Below, piece after piece: positions 1-8,179 of a stretch of DNA of 64,000 bases. The notes below the pieces were generated by a model. That model ran no database searches. It was not told the origin of the DNA and saw only the letters and a list, made by a program, of their open reading frames with translations. The translations under genes were made by a program, and so were the position numbers. The DNA lies in assembly GCF_019331675.1 (NCBI RefSeq), contig NZ_JAHBBJ010000001.1:1-64000 (forward strand). The letters run 5' to 3'. The stretch comes from Bifidobacterium miconisargentati (GTDB lineage: Bacteria > Actinomycetota > Actinomycetes > Actinomycetales > Bifidobacteriaceae). How positions within the stretch are numbered: position 1 is the stretch's first letter; each line of letters opens with the position of its first letter.

Positions 1-116
1 CGCGGGCGCACGCGGATCTCGAGCACGGGCGTGGGACGCAGCGGCGAGTCGACGATCCGCGCGGTCTCGACGACCGTGCCTTTGACGTTGAGGAGCTGGT
101 TGAATATGCTGTTCAT
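1..116 (-). CDS. ISL3-family transposase, N-terminal fragment (runs off the window edge)
   Basis: The minus strand reads from an ATG at 116 to the window edge without a stop, giving about 38 residues. The segment LLNVKGTVVETARIVDS followed by VLEIRVRPR resembles the opening of ISL3-type transposases, in which a short 'LL..KG..V' helix precedes a 'hVRPR' strand ahead of the zinc-binding region. The zinc finger and DDE catalytic core would lie outside the window, so family assignment rests on a short stretch. No strong ribosome binding site is seen before the ATG. The gene reads outward from the accessory region, so it may be one boundary of an insertion sequence whose end lies somewhere in 130-250; I could not identify the terminal inverted repeat. 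Confidence 0.6.
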   Translation of the reverse strand, partial: MNSIFNQLLNVKGTVVETARIVDSPLRPTPVLEIRVRP

Positions 117-1226
117 CAGGCGCTTGCTGGTTGCTTGTTTATCTTGGTCGAAAACATCCTACCCAGGAAGCGCTCTTCTCTTACTCCCTCAACGGCTCAA
201 CGACGAACCCACACCCACGAAAACAACACAAGCGCCAGAAAAAGCCAGAACGCCGCGCAAGCGACAACGGTTCATCACAACAGCTCAAACCATCCGCACA
301 CGTCCCCGTCCCTCCCCACACGCCTGGAAGCAGAACAGACACCCATGAAACAGCACCCAAGGGGACAAGACACCGTCATGGAGCCAAAAGCGAGGAAAGG
401 AAGGAGCGCGCCCCACCGTGAAGTCACTGGAGCACGCCCCAACCAATATGCACTGTCCCAGCATTGCCATGCCGGACCTCTCAAGCATACCCCGGCACGC
501 CCGTCGCCTGACGAGAAGAACCACACCCGAGCACGACGCAACGAAGCAACGAACCACACGCACATCATCCCCGGCGCTCGCCAGTATGCCCCGACCAAAC
601 CAGACCCGAAACAGGAGCAAACGAGGCAAGGCAAAACGCGGCGTGGGCGGCCCGGGATTCCCGAATGGCCACCAACACGTGAATCGACCAAGGCCACCTG
701 CGCGGCTCCCCATGCGCATTGCTGCTCGTCTACCGCCACGAGCGCGCGTCAAGTACCGCGTGCTTCCGGGTTTGCGTCACCACTTCCCATCATCGAAAAA
801 AGAAAAAGGAACCAGTCACTGCCGCGCGGCGAGCATCACCAACACACGCACCAATACGACCCTACTGGTGACGCCATGTGACGAGGCGGCTCGCGTCGAT
901 GCGAACCGCATGTTCGACGCCAATCCAATGGTCCCGGTAACTGATACTCCCAGTCCATCCGCGCCAGGCATCGCCATTGTTCCTTCTCGTGTTGTCTACC
1001 AGTCGTGTGGTTCTTGCTCGGTTTGGTTTGCGGTTCGCTTGTTCGTTGTACGGGTTGCTATTCAATCACGGGGTAGGACGATTTGCTTCACTACTCTCAT
1101 CACGCCCGTAAGCACGGATCATGCTCGCTGGTCTGATCATTGTGATGCTCGTCCTCGTCCCGAGGATTGACTGGGGAGCACCGGGGGCGCGGCGCGTATT
1201 CCTCCCCCGGTACTGATGGTCGGTCA

Positions 1227-1253
1227 AGCACCCGGTGCGTAGCAGCGGGTGCT
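1227..1253. repeat. Hairpin, 8-bp stem
   Basis: AGCACCCG at 1227-1234 pairs with CGGGTGCT at 1246-1253 around an 11-base loop. It lies ten bases before a second, longer hairpin in the same gene-poor arm. No T-run follows, so an intrinsic terminator is unlikely. It could be an RNA structure or a protein-binding site. Confidence 0.55.
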
Positions 1254-1263
1254 GTCGCCTCCC

Positions 1264-1304
1264 GGTTCCCCTTGAGCGCTGTCGCGTGCGAGTCAAGGGG
1301 AACC
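1264..1304. repeat. Hairpin, perfect 12-bp stem
   Basis: GGTTCCCCTTGA at 1264-1275 and TCAAGGGGAACC at 1293-1304 are perfect complements around a 17-base loop. There is no downstream T-run. Together with the hairpin at 1227-1253 it forms a double stem-loop in a GT-rich arm, a kind of structure seen at transfer origins and structured leaders, but nothing here proves either. Confidence 0.6.
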
Positions 1305-1744
1305 ACGCAGGGGCACGGGGCGAGTGCATCGCCCCGTCATGTGGTGTGTGTGGTGAGGAGTTGCGCGGGTGGCCTTGATTGATTCGCTGATTCATACAAG
1401 GCCATCCGCACGTCTTCTTGTCGTGCGTTTTGCTGGTTTTGCTTTTTGTCTCGGCGCGCACTATTGCGATTGGTTCGCCATCACGGTGCGTGTGCTCCCT
1501 GTCGTGGCGCGAGTGGTTCACGATTCCCGCGAATGAAGCATGTGCGCGGTCACGAGTGGCGGCGAGTGTTGCGTTGCGTGTTTTTCCGGGCTCGCGGCGC
1601 ACTTCCTTCCTGTGTGTTTTCGGGGTTCCCTGTCCCCTGCTGGCCCTGGTTCTTGGCTTGTTTTTGGCTTCTTTCTGCGGTTCCGGAGGGTTTGACGGTC
1701 GTTTTCGCGTTTTTTGAGGTTCGGGGTTCTACTGGGGTTTTCCG

Positions 1745-1831
1745 TGACATAGGACGTTGTGAGTGCTGTACGTCAGGGGTTTTCGGGGCGGTCTTGACGC
1801 TTCTGCGATATTGGCCTGTCGTCCTATGTCA
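1745..1831 (+). promoter_or_regulatory. Spaced inverted repeat and shared GATATTGGCC motif upstream of the relaxation gene
   Basis: TGACATAGGAC (1745-1755) is repeated as its exact complement GTCCTATGTCA (1821-1831), 65 bases apart. Overlapping the right half is GATATTGGCCTGTCG (1807-1821), which nearly matches motifs found on the minus strand before the genes starting at 8145 and 6019 (GATATTGGCCTTGTCG and GATATTGCCTTGTCG). It sits about 90 bases before the start at 1910. I infer a shared operator for the element; a regular -35/-10 pair could not be placed. Confidence 0.45.
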
Positions 1832-1909
1832 TGCGGCTTGTCGTTCGCTTGTGTCGGTTCGGTTCCGGCCGTGTGGCGCTGTTCTCGTGTTGTTGCGTGG
1901 AGGTTCCCC

Positions 1910-3817
1910 ATGGCCGCGAACTACCTGACCCCTATGGATAGGGGAATGCTGGATGCGGTGAATCGTTTCCAGTCCGTTTCCACACGTTCCGCGATCCGTC
2001 TTGCGGGCGGAACGTCGATGGCGAACAATGGCCGGTATGGCCAGAGACTGCGTTCGTTGGAGAAGCGTGGTCTCGTCGCTTTGAATGGCGCCGGTGACGG
2101 CGCGCTTGGCTCCGCGTTCTTCTGGGGACCGACCTCGAAGACGAGCCGCGCGATTGATTCGCCGTTGCAGTACAGCAAGGTGGATGTGCGTGCGCATACG
2201 GTGATGCTGTCGAGCATCGCGGGGCAGCTGATGCAGTGCGCCCTCTCGATTGACGATGACGTGCTGAAGGTCGGCTCCCCGAACAACGACTACCTGCATC
2301 TTGACGAGCAGCAGTGCTTCGCGGATGACGAATGGGAACGGCTGCGCGAGGAAATACTGGACGGCGACGCGGATCTCATCGCCGAGCATGAATACCGTCC
2401 CGTGTGGGGCAAGGTGGTGAAGCTCATCGAGCAGACCGCGAGTGACAAAGTGAAGCGGAACCAATACACGACGCCGGAGCGTGAACTGTACGCCGCGCGC
2501 GAGAGGCTCATCAACGGCTACCTGAAGCGTTGCGCGGAGCAGCCGATTGAGGAACCGTCCGGCGCGTACGAGGCCTGGTCGAGCATTCCCGAGGAGCGTA
2601 GCTACAACGACTATTGGCGTTGGGTGCTGATGAACAAGGACTATTGGTTCGATACTCGCTCGCATCGTTTCCTGGACTGGCGCGGGTACGAGCAGGCGGT
2701 CGGGATGAACCCGGACTTCGAACGCGATTCGATTCGCCTCGCGGATCATTGCGTGGACATGGTGGTGGCGCGGCCCGGCGGCTCCATCGCCATCGAGCTT
2801 GAACGGACGGCGAAGGACGTGCACGCGTATGAGCGGACAATGCTCGGGTTCTGCACCCCTCAGGCGGAGGTGACGTATTCGGCGTGCATCTGGATCGTGA
2901 CGACGAGCACGACACGAGCGAAGCTGGAGGAGGCACGTTCCAATGTGCAGGAGTGGCTCGCGAACTGGTACGGCGGCGATGCGCCGTTCTTCGTTCCGCA
3001 GGTCATCCTCGACGCGCACTTGAAGGACGGGAAGTCGTACGCCACCGGCGCCGATGTGGCTATCGGCTCATTGATGAATCGTGGCGAGGTGAACGCGAAC
3101 CGTCGCCGCCGCATCGAGCAGAACAGGCGGCGCTCCGCATCCATCCGCCGCTCCCTCGCCGCGAAGAAGCAGGCGCAGCGCGACGCGGAGATCCAGCAGC
3201 GGTACACGCCGCGCCGACCCGGCGGCGCTCCCATCCGCGTGGAGGAGTACGAGGAGAACCGACGCATCGAGGCGGAGAAGATGGCGCGCGTCACCGGGAA
3301 CGCCAACGCGCCACACGCACGACCGGTACGACGAACCGGCACGGAGACGCAACGGCCAGTCGGGAACCGACCGACGCCCGCCCTGCCAGTCACGCCCATC
3401 GATGTGCAGGCGTGGGATGATTCACCGGCGGACGCGCTCGACGCGATGGACAGGAACATCTTCAACACGCCGCAGCCGCAGCAAGCCGCACGGCCAGCGG
3501 AACCGGTGGCGGGCGAACGCAGGTTCCGGCGCATCGCACGCCAGCCGCAGTCCGCGCCGCAGCTGAGCGAGGCCCAGCCGGTGAATGACGGCGCACCGGT
3601 CGCGTTCCCCTCCATGCAGCGAAGCACGACGACCACGAACCGCGACAACGCGGCGCCGGCCGCACCGGCTCGACCGGTGCCGACGCCGGACAACGCCAAC
3701 GCCAACGCACAGCCGGGAACCGCGAACAGTGAGGCGAACGGATCCGGCTTCAACTACCTGCGCGCCGCACAGGAGGCGGAGCACCTGCCCGCGCCCGGCG
3801 AATCATTCCTCGACTGA
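1910..3817 (+). CDS. Replication-relaxation family protein
   Basis: A 635-residue protein. The start at 1910 is chosen because GTGGAGG lies just upstream; the frame stays open further back but with no better site. The first ~90 residues look like a winged helix (FQSVSTRSAIRLAGG ... LEKRGLVALNG). The middle carries a conserved-looking core with VVARPGGSIAIELERTAKD and YERTMLGF, where the acidic ELE and following lysine resemble the nuclease-like core of actinobacterial replication-relaxation (Replic_Relax) proteins. From about residue 390 the tail is low-complexity, basic and Pro/Ala-rich, probably disordered. Such proteins are found on actinobacterial conjugative and plasmid-like elements, where a role at the origin is assumed. 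Its last 15 bases overlap a convergent 57-codon gene. Family call is from motif memory, not a search. Confidence 0.7.
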   Translation: MAANYLTPMDRGMLDAVNRFQSVSTRSAIRLAGGTSMANNGRYGQRLRSLEKRGLVALNGAGDGALGSAFFWGPTSKTSRAIDSPLQYSKVDVRAHTVMLSSIAGQLMQCALSIDDDVLKVGSPNNDYLHLDEQQCFADDEWERLREEILDGDADLIAEHEYRPVWGKVVKLIEQTASDKVKRNQYTTPERELYAARERLINGYLKRCAEQPIEEPSGAYEAWSSIPEERSYNDYWRWVLMNKDYWFDTRSHRFLDWRGYEQAVGMNPDFERDSIRLADHCVDMVVARPGGSIAIELERTAKDVHAYERTMLGFCTPQAEVTYSACIWIVTTSTTRAKLEEARSNVQEWLANWYGGDAPFFVPQVILDAHLKDGKSYATGADVAIGSLMNRGEVNANRRRRIEQNRRRSASIRRSLAAKKQAQRDAEIQQRYTPRRPGGAPIRVEEYEENRRIEAEKMARVTGNANAPHARPVRRTGTETQRPVGNRPTPALPVTPIDVQAWDDSPADALDAMDRNIFNTPQPQQAARPAEPVAGERRFRRIARQPQSAPQLSEAQPVNDGAPVAFPSMQRSTTTTNRDNAAPAAPARPVPTPDNANANAQPGTANSEANGSGFNYLRAAQEAEHLPAPGESFLD

Positions 3818-3976
3818 CGAGCACGAGGGCAAGCAGACGAGACGCAACGAAGGGGCGCAGGACCGAACAATCAATACGAGTTCGGTTTCGTTGGGGTCGT
3901 CGTTCGTCGCGTCGAGTGCGTCGTCGGCGAGGGTCGGGTATGTGTTCTCCCAGCCCTCGGGTATCGAGTCGGTCAT
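3803..3976 (-). CDS. Small protein of the accessory element, unknown function
   Basis: A 57-residue frame opens at an ATG at 3976 preceded by an excellent ribosome binding site (GGGAGGAA, six-base spacing). It begins MTDSIPEGWENTYPTLADDA, is acidic in the first 32 residues, and turns Cys/Leu/Ser-rich at the end. It follows the 141-residue gene by 28 bases and would be the last gene of the minus-strand series. Its end overlaps the convergent relaxation gene by 15 bases, so the last few residues may be incidental. I do not recognise the family. Confidence 0.5.
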   Translation of the reverse strand: MTDSIPEGWENTYPTLADDALDATNDDPNETELVLIVRSCAPSLRLVCLPSCSSVEE

Positions 3977-4004
3977 GGCTTGTTCCTCCCTTCGGTTTTC
4001 CTCG

Positions 4005-4430
4005 TCACCGGGTTGCCGCCGGTGGTTGCTCCTTCAGCGTGATGTTCTTGTATGCCTCGTAGGCTTCTCGGATGATCCGCTGGAGGTTCGCGGGCATCTC
4101 GTAGTATTCGTCGTTCTCCTCGCGCAACATCTTCACCTCGAAGCATTCGTCGTAGTGGTACTCGTCGAGGAGCCGGTACGTGTTGGTGAGCCACTTGTGG
4201 AGTTCGGGTCGTGCGGCGAGGACGGGTCCCCATTCCTGGACGGGGTGGCCGGTGTGATGTTTGTCGTTCGCGGCTTCGACGATGCCGAGGATGGCCCCGG
4301 CGCTTGGCGTGCCGGTTTCGAGGTCGGTGCGTTCGAGCCCCTGCCCGTGCAGCGTCGCTATTTCGATGCCTTCGAGTTCGTCGAGTTCCGCCGCGTACCG
4401 GATCGCGTCGTTCAGTGCTTCCTCGTCCAT
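4005..4430 (-). CDS. Hypothetical protein of the accessory element (141 aa)
   Basis: The start at 4430 overlaps the stop of the preceding gene as TGATG, which indicates translational coupling, and GGGGGAA lies upstream. The frame continues further back, but that part would be Arg-rich nonsense antisense to nothing useful. The protein is acidic and looks alpha-helical (MDEEALNDAIRYAAELDEL, later YEMPANLQRIIREAYEAYKN). No signal peptide, membrane segment or known motif is visible. Its position in a coupled series suggests it works with the 86-residue protein. Function unknown. Confidence 0.6.
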   Translation of the reverse strand: MDEEALNDAIRYAAELDELEGIEIATLHGQGLERTDLETGTPSAGAILGIVEAANDKHHTGHPVQEWGPVLAARPELHKWLTNTYRLLDEYHYDECFEVKMLREENDEYYEMPANLQRIIREAYEAYKNITLKEQPPAATR

Positions 4431-4690
4431 CAGCGTTCCCCCGTCGGTTCCTCGTCGAGTGCGACGCCTCGTAATATCGGGTCGCCGTCGTCGTTGACGC
4501 CGGCCTCTTCGGCGAGGACCACGTCCCCGTCGTTCAGAACGTCCGTGGCGGTGTCGTCGGTGACGTTGGTTCCCACGCCGGGCTTGTCGGTGTCCTCGCC
4601 TACCGCTTGCACGGTGAAGCATACCCAGCCCAGACCACGGAGCAGCTCATCCACGCTGGCGCTCACGTCGGGCCCCTTTCCTACGACCAT
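4430..4690 (-). CDS. Hypothetical small acidic protein (86 aa)
   Basis: The ATG at 4690 is preceded by GGAAGGGG at good spacing, better than a TTG at 4717. The product begins MVVGKGPDVSASVDELLRG and is then strongly acidic with many Asp, Val and Thr. Its stop overlaps the next start (TGATG). Fifty bases upstream on the minus strand (4768-4740) is a degenerate version of the GATAT...TGACAAG motif seen before two other genes of the element, so transcription could begin here. No recognised domain. Confidence 0.55.
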   Translation of the reverse strand: MVVGKGPDVSASVDELLRGLGWVCFTVQAVGEDTDKPGVGTNVTDDTATDVLNDGDVVLAEEAGVNDDGDPILRGVALDEEPTGER

Positions 4691-4717
4691 CACGTCCCCT
4701 TCCCAGGTATGAACCAA

Positions 4718-4927
4718 TCACGCACGAGGCGGGTTGGATCTTGTCAGTTTCGTCAACAGGCGCATATCCCCACGACCGCGACCACACGACGACCACGACC
4801 GCACCCGCCACAGGCACGCCCACACAGGCCGCGGAGCCCAAGGGGCGAATGAAAACGGCGCGGGCGGTGTGGGCTCTCGTAAATCGGGCTTGGTTATGTT
4901 CCCCCACTCCACACGCGCCGCATTCAT
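4718..4927 (-). CDS. Possible small protein (69 aa), uncertain
   Basis: An ATG at 4927 is preceded by GGAGGG with a nine-base spacer. The translation is Trp/Arg/Pro-rich (for example PWAPRPVWACLWRVRSW) and lies in sequence that is AC-rich on the plus strand, so it could be a leader region rather than a gene. It ends 27 bases before the next start. The good ribosome binding site is the main support. Confidence 0.3.
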   Translation of the reverse strand: MNAARVEWGNITKPDLREPTPPAPFSFAPWAPRPVWACLWRVRSWSSCGRGRGDMRLLTKLTRSNPPRA

Positions 4928-4975
4928 ACCGTGTTTCCCTCCGGCCTCCTTCCCTGTCCTGTGCGTCTGATTCCG

Positions 4976-6019
4976 TCAGCTTCGATTGTTGGCCGTCGGA
5001 TGCCATGCCTTGACAATGAGATCGCTGGCGGTCGGCGCGGCGCGGAGTTTGCCGCGTCGCGGCGCGTTGCGTGGAGCATGCGCCTCGCTTGGCGACACAC
5101 ATAGCCGTGTGGCTGGCGCGGGCGGGCCGTTGAACAGACCGGTGCACTTCGGGCTGCGTGTCTGATCCCTCGTGGTTCGCGTGGCGGCTGCCACCACGCG
5201 CCGGTATTCGCATCGAGCGTGATAGCGCGCAACATCCGCCGCAGCCCAAGCGTCAATCACCTGCGGCAGGAACATGGCGGGCACCTCACGTAGCTCGTCG
5301 GCGCTGGTGGCGGTGAGCGGATCGTACTCATACACGGTGGTGATGAGGAGGAGTTCGCTCATGGCGAGGGCCTCGGGGTATCGGGTCTTCGCGTCCAACG
5401 GACCGCGCCCGAGAAGGTACGCGGCGCGCGGCACGCTCGTGGCCTGACAGTCGCGCATGGTCCGCCTGTCGAGCGTGACGCCGAGGCCCGACACGGTCGT
5501 ACCGTTCGCGCATTCCCATGCGTCGCGCCACTTCACGTAGAAGCGCGGCTGGATGCCAACCGGCATCTCGTCGCTGACGGGGCGACGGTGAGCGCGGTCC
5601 CACGCGAGGATGTTCTCCTCCACGCCGGGAACGCTTTCCTCGTTCACGTTCCTGTCGAACCCCGCCGCATCGATGTACAGCGGGTTCCCCGATGATTCAC
5701 GCTCCGGACGAATGTACAGGCCAAGCCTCCACGTCGTATCGGGGAACCGCTCCAGACCAGCGAGCCTGATAAGCCTGTCGCTGAGACCAGCGCGCCTCGC
5801 AGCCGCCCGCGCCTCGCGCATCGGCGAATCATCCCACGTCAGGCACAGCAGCATGAGGCCCGAATACGGCAACACGAGACCGGGTTCGCCGATCGGAACG
5901 TCAAGCGGCACCGGCTCCACGAGACCGTTCGCCCGCGAATACGAGTACGGCTCCACCCAATCATGGTCCTCCGGCCGGAACAACGAACCAACCAAGCCAA
6001 GCACCTCCGCACGCTTCAT
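4976..6019 (-). CDS. Hypothetical protein of the accessory element (347 aa)
   Basis: The frame is open from a GTG at 6145, but the ATG at 6019 (MKRAEVLGLVGSLF) is preferred: GGGGGAAG lies just upstream, the ATGA overlap with a short upstream frame is typical of coupling, and a candidate regulatory motif sits at 6077-6102. The first ~270 residues read like a folded soluble protein. They are followed by an Arg/Ala/Pro-rich tail from about residue 285 (ATRTTRDQTRSPK onward) that may be disordered. No signal peptide, transmembrane segment or recognisable catalytic motif. Function unknown. Confidence 0.6.
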   Translation of the reverse strand: MKRAEVLGLVGSLFRPEDHDWVEPYSYSRANGLVEPVPLDVPIGEPGLVLPYSGLMLLCLTWDDSPMREARAAARRAGLSDRLIRLAGLERFPDTTWRLGLYIRPERESSGNPLYIDAAGFDRNVNEESVPGVEENILAWDRAHRRPVSDEMPVGIQPRFYVKWRDAWECANGTTVSGLGVTLDRRTMRDCQATSVPRAAYLLGRGPLDAKTRYPEALAMSELLLITTVYEYDPLTATSADELREVPAMFLPQVIDAWAAADVARYHARCEYRRVVAAATRTTRDQTRSPKCTGLFNGPPAPATRLCVSPSEAHAPRNAPRRGKLRAAPTASDLIVKAWHPTANNRS

Positions 6020-6210
6020 CTCTTCCCCCGCATCATTCCCGAACGCCGGCCAGGCTCCCCGACCCGACACAGCGCCCTTGTCAATCCCGACAAGGCAATA
6101 TCGCACGTCGGGAACGACGGCAGGTAACACATCGGGAAGCACCACGGGGAACGGCGCAAAGCATAGGACAGTCCTTCGGGAACCACCGTAGCCCGACCCT
6201 CATCGTTCAT
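6016..6210 (-). CDS. Possible 64-aa upstream frame overlapping the 347-aa gene
   Basis: A short frame beginning at 6210 ends with a TGA that overlaps the ATG at 6019 (ATGA). The overlap suggests translational coupling, but there is no clear ribosome binding site and the product (MNDEGRATVVPEGLSYALRR...) shows no recognisable feature. It spans the candidate operator at 6077-6102, which argues against it being a true gene. Confidence 0.2.
   Translation of the reverse strand: MNDEGRATVVPEGLSYALRRSPWCFPMCYLPSFPTCDIALSGLTRALCRVGEPGRRSGMMRGKR
6077..6102 (-). promoter_or_regulatory. Candidate operator, copy upstream of the 347-aa gene
   Basis: The plus strand reads CTTGTC, six bases, GACAAG, then GCAATATC. 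On the minus strand this is GATATTGC followed by a CTTGTC/GACAAG inverted repeat. The same arrangement is at 8180-8206, and its GATATTGGCCT part recurs at 1807. It ends 58 bases before the ATG at 6019. Repetition upstream of separate transcription units is the evidence for a regulatory role. Confidence 0.5.
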
Positions 6211-6262
6211 TCATTGATTGACGGCTGCCACTGCATCACTGGCCCGCCTTTCCTATTCATCT

Positions 6263-7099
6263 TCATCGCACGTGCGCGTCAGCCACGCACGTGCGGCGCG
6301 TTTCGCTTCGCTCGCCCATGAGCGGTTTGATGGTCCCGTCCGGATTGATGGCGTCGATGCCGTTCACGGTGAGGCTCGCGGCCTCGTCGGGTTCGAGGAG
6401 GCGCGCCCGTAGAAGGCTCCGGATGTATGCGTTGGATTGGATGTGCTCCTCGCGTATCGTGAGGATGTGCCCGGCGAGCCTGTAGAGCGCCACGAGGTCG
6501 CTCATCGCGTAGCCGCCGTCCATGGTGGGGATGACGAACCACTGGTTGGTCACCACGTCGGGCGTGAGCCTGCCAATCGCGCGTGCGACCTGGCGCGGGT
6601 TCTCGGCGTCACGCGCCTTGACGAGGCAACGCCGGTACCTGGACCGCGCCTGCTCGTCGGGCCGGTTCCCCTCACGCAGGTAGCGCTTCATGGATCCGTT
6701 CACGAGCCTGACGAGCTGCGGCTGCAACTCCTCGGCGAGCGGCTTCGCACGTCTCGTGAGCAGCTCCGTGAACGCCATGAGCCTCGCATCCGTCCGGGCG
6801 GTGCGGGGTCGATGTATGGGCGTGACGCGCGGTACCTCGCGCCGCGAATCCCCATGGGCACTCGGCTCGACTGGTTCCGACGCCACTGCATCGAACAGGC
6901 TCAGCCCGCGATCGTCATCGGCCGCCGCTGCGTCTCGTTTCCTCAGCACTCGCGCCGCCTGAGTGACGGCCTGCTCATTCGCGGCGGCCTTCCTCGCCGA
7001 CCGCTTCGCACTTGCCGCGCCAGGCTCGGGACTCGCCTCCACCTCGGCCTCGTCATTCAGCTCGTGCGAGCCGCCGTTCTTCCTCAACCCATACGACAT
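6263..7099 (-). CDS. Hypothetical protein of the accessory element (278 aa)
   Basis: The start at 7099 has a strong upstream GGAGGAGGGAG. The first ~110 residues are charged and low in hydrophobics (Ala/Glu/Arg-rich, probably flexible). The part from about residue 115 to 255 looks folded and helical (LTRRAKPLAEELQPQLVRLV, then VTNQWFVIPTMDGG and LYRLAGHILTIREEHIQ). It has no signal peptide or membrane helix. It lies between the 347-residue gene and the excisionase-like gene, all in one direction. I do not recognise the family; a plasmid-maintenance or DNA-handling role is only a guess from context. Confidence 0.6.
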   Translation of the reverse strand: MSYGLRKNGGSHELNDEAEVEASPEPGAASAKRSARKAAANEQAVTQAARVLRKRDAAAADDDRGLSLFDAVASEPVEPSAHGDSRREVPRVTPIHRPRTARTDARLMAFTELLTRRAKPLAEELQPQLVRLVNGSMKRYLREGNRPDEQARSRYRRCLVKARDAENPRQVARAIGRLTPDVVTNQWFVIPTMDGGYAMSDLVALYRLAGHILTIREEHIQSNAYIRSLLRARLLEPDEAASLTVNGIDAINPDGTIKPLMGERSETRRTCVADAHVR

Positions 7100-7278
7100 G
7101 ACGTGCTCCCTCCTCCAGGTTCCCGTTCACCGCGCATGGCACCGAACAGGCCGTGCGTCACACGCTCATCGGGAAAACCACCACCAGCGCCGTGCTCGTC
7201 CTTCCCTTGGCCTGGTTTGACCAGAGACCACTCGCCCGCCCCCTTGTCTCATTCCCCGCTCGTGCTCGTTCGTGTTGT

Positions 7279-7560
7279 TCAATCCAGTGTCGCCCTCACC
7301 GTTTTTTGCACGCCGTCATTTGGACCGGCGTCGGCCCCCTCACGCTTACGTCGGCGCTCCTGCTCGGCGTTCCATCGGTAGCCCCACGCCTCGATGCTCC
7401 TGCGCTCGTAGCGCCGGTGGTTCGTGGCGGGGTCCACCTCGACCGTCGCGTCGAGCCTGTCCTCGCGGTACAACTGGTCGAGCCGCTGCCGGGAGATCCC
7501 GACGATGGCCGCCGCCTCGCCCGTGGTGAGCCACTCGCGTCCGTTCTCATCCATGCGCAT
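7279..7560 (-). CDS. Excisionase / MerR-like helix-turn-helix protein
   Basis: A 93-residue protein. WLTTGEAAAIVGISRQRLDQ followed by LYREDRLDATVEVDPATNHRRY is the layout of HTH_17/MerR-type DNA-binding domains: helix-turn-helix, short wing, then an arginine-containing strand. Many such small proteins on integrative elements act as excisionases or regulators. The ATG at 7560 is used because GAGGA lies nine bases upstream; an ATG at 7554 is also possible. The basic tail (EQERRRKREG) may add DNA contacts. It follows the lipoprotein gene by about 37 bases in the same direction. Confidence 0.7.
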   Translation of the reverse strand: MRMDENGREWLTTGEAAAIVGISRQRLDQLYREDRLDATVEVDPATNHRRYERRSIEAWGYRWNAEQERRRKREGADAGPNDGVQKTVRATLD

Positions 7561-7597
7561 GATGGTCAGTCCTCGCTCCCATTTTCGATTCGTCGGT

Positions 7598-8145
7598 TCA
7601 GTTCACCCAGTCGTACGTCGGCAGGGTCATCGGGTTCTTCGGCGTGGGCACCGCGCGGTTCTCCTCCCATGGCATATGGACGTAGAAGCGGATGGTTCCG
7701 GTCTCGCCGGGCTTGAGCGTGGGGTCGCTTGGCTCGAAGCGGTTCCGGTCGGCGATGTCGGTGCTGGGCGTCCGGCAGTCGAACGTGACCCTGGCCTGCT
7801 TGCCGCTGGGCGTGGTCGACTCGACGCGCAGCACCTTGCTGGCCTTCGCGTCGCCGTTCCCCGTGTTCCGCCAATCCAGCACGAGCATATGGACGTACTC
7901 ATCCTTGTTCGCGCCGTCATACCCGGAGGGGATGCCGTTCCAGCGCAGCTCCCGCCTGCGGTCTGCTTCGAGGCGGGGCCATCGGAATCGGTCTTGCCCT
8001 TGCCCGGCTTGACCGTCACGCTGGACTGGGGCTTCGCCACCCCTTCATCCGCGTCGCCCGTCGGGCCGCAACCCGCGGCGAACCCCATGACGCGCGCCAC
8101 GACCGCCGCAGCGGCGGCCAGGCGCCAGAATCCTCCCCTCACCAT
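7598..8145 (-). pseudogene. Lipoprotein gene with a one-base frameshift
   Basis: The start at 8145 has a strong GGAGGGAG site, and the N-terminus (MVRGGFWRLAAAAAVVARVM, then GFAAGC) is a signal peptide with a lipobox cysteine at about residue 27. That frame reads TVKPGKGKTDSDGPASKQ, then becomes Arg/Ser/Pro nonsense. The second frame, starting about 7950, reads ELRWNGIPSGYDG, YVHMLVLDWRNTGNG and PGETGTIRFYVHMPWEE, a beta-rich domain resembling the extracellular DUF4352/Telomeric-repeat-like folds of Gram-positive lipoproteins, and ends at 7598. Adding one base to the C-run at 7951-7953 would join the two into a lipoprotein of about 182 residues. It is either a pseudogene, a sequencing error in a homopolymer, or phase-variable. 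A candidate operator lies at 8180-8206. Confidence 0.65.
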
Positions 8146-8179
8146 GCTCCACTCCCTCCGGAAACGAACCGGCCGACCA

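Larger units (their letters stand above)
117..1909. other. Long gene-poor stretch with mirror-image strand bias
   Basis: No convincing gene is seen in about 1.8 kb. The plus strand is rich in A and C from about 190 to 860, then rich in G and T from about 960 to 1900. Read outward from a centre near 890-960, both arms are therefore G/T-rich on the outward strand. Open frames in the AC-rich arm translate to low-complexity Thr/His/Pro/Arg-rich sequence with no ribosome binding site and look spurious. The right arm holds two hairpins (1227-1253 and 1264-1304) and an 11-base inverted repeat (1745-1755 with 1821-1831) before the start of the next gene. It could be a divergent control or leader region, or a transfer or replication origin. 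Confidence 0.5.

Noticed and set aside
135..881. Long open frame on the plus strand
   Set aside because: Low-complexity Thr/His/Pro/Arg translation, no ribosome binding site, and composition explained by the AC-rich arm.
4740..4768. A fourth copy of the shared operator
   Set aside because: Only part of the GATAT...TGACAAG pattern matches and it lies in a possible small gene; listed only as a weak hint.
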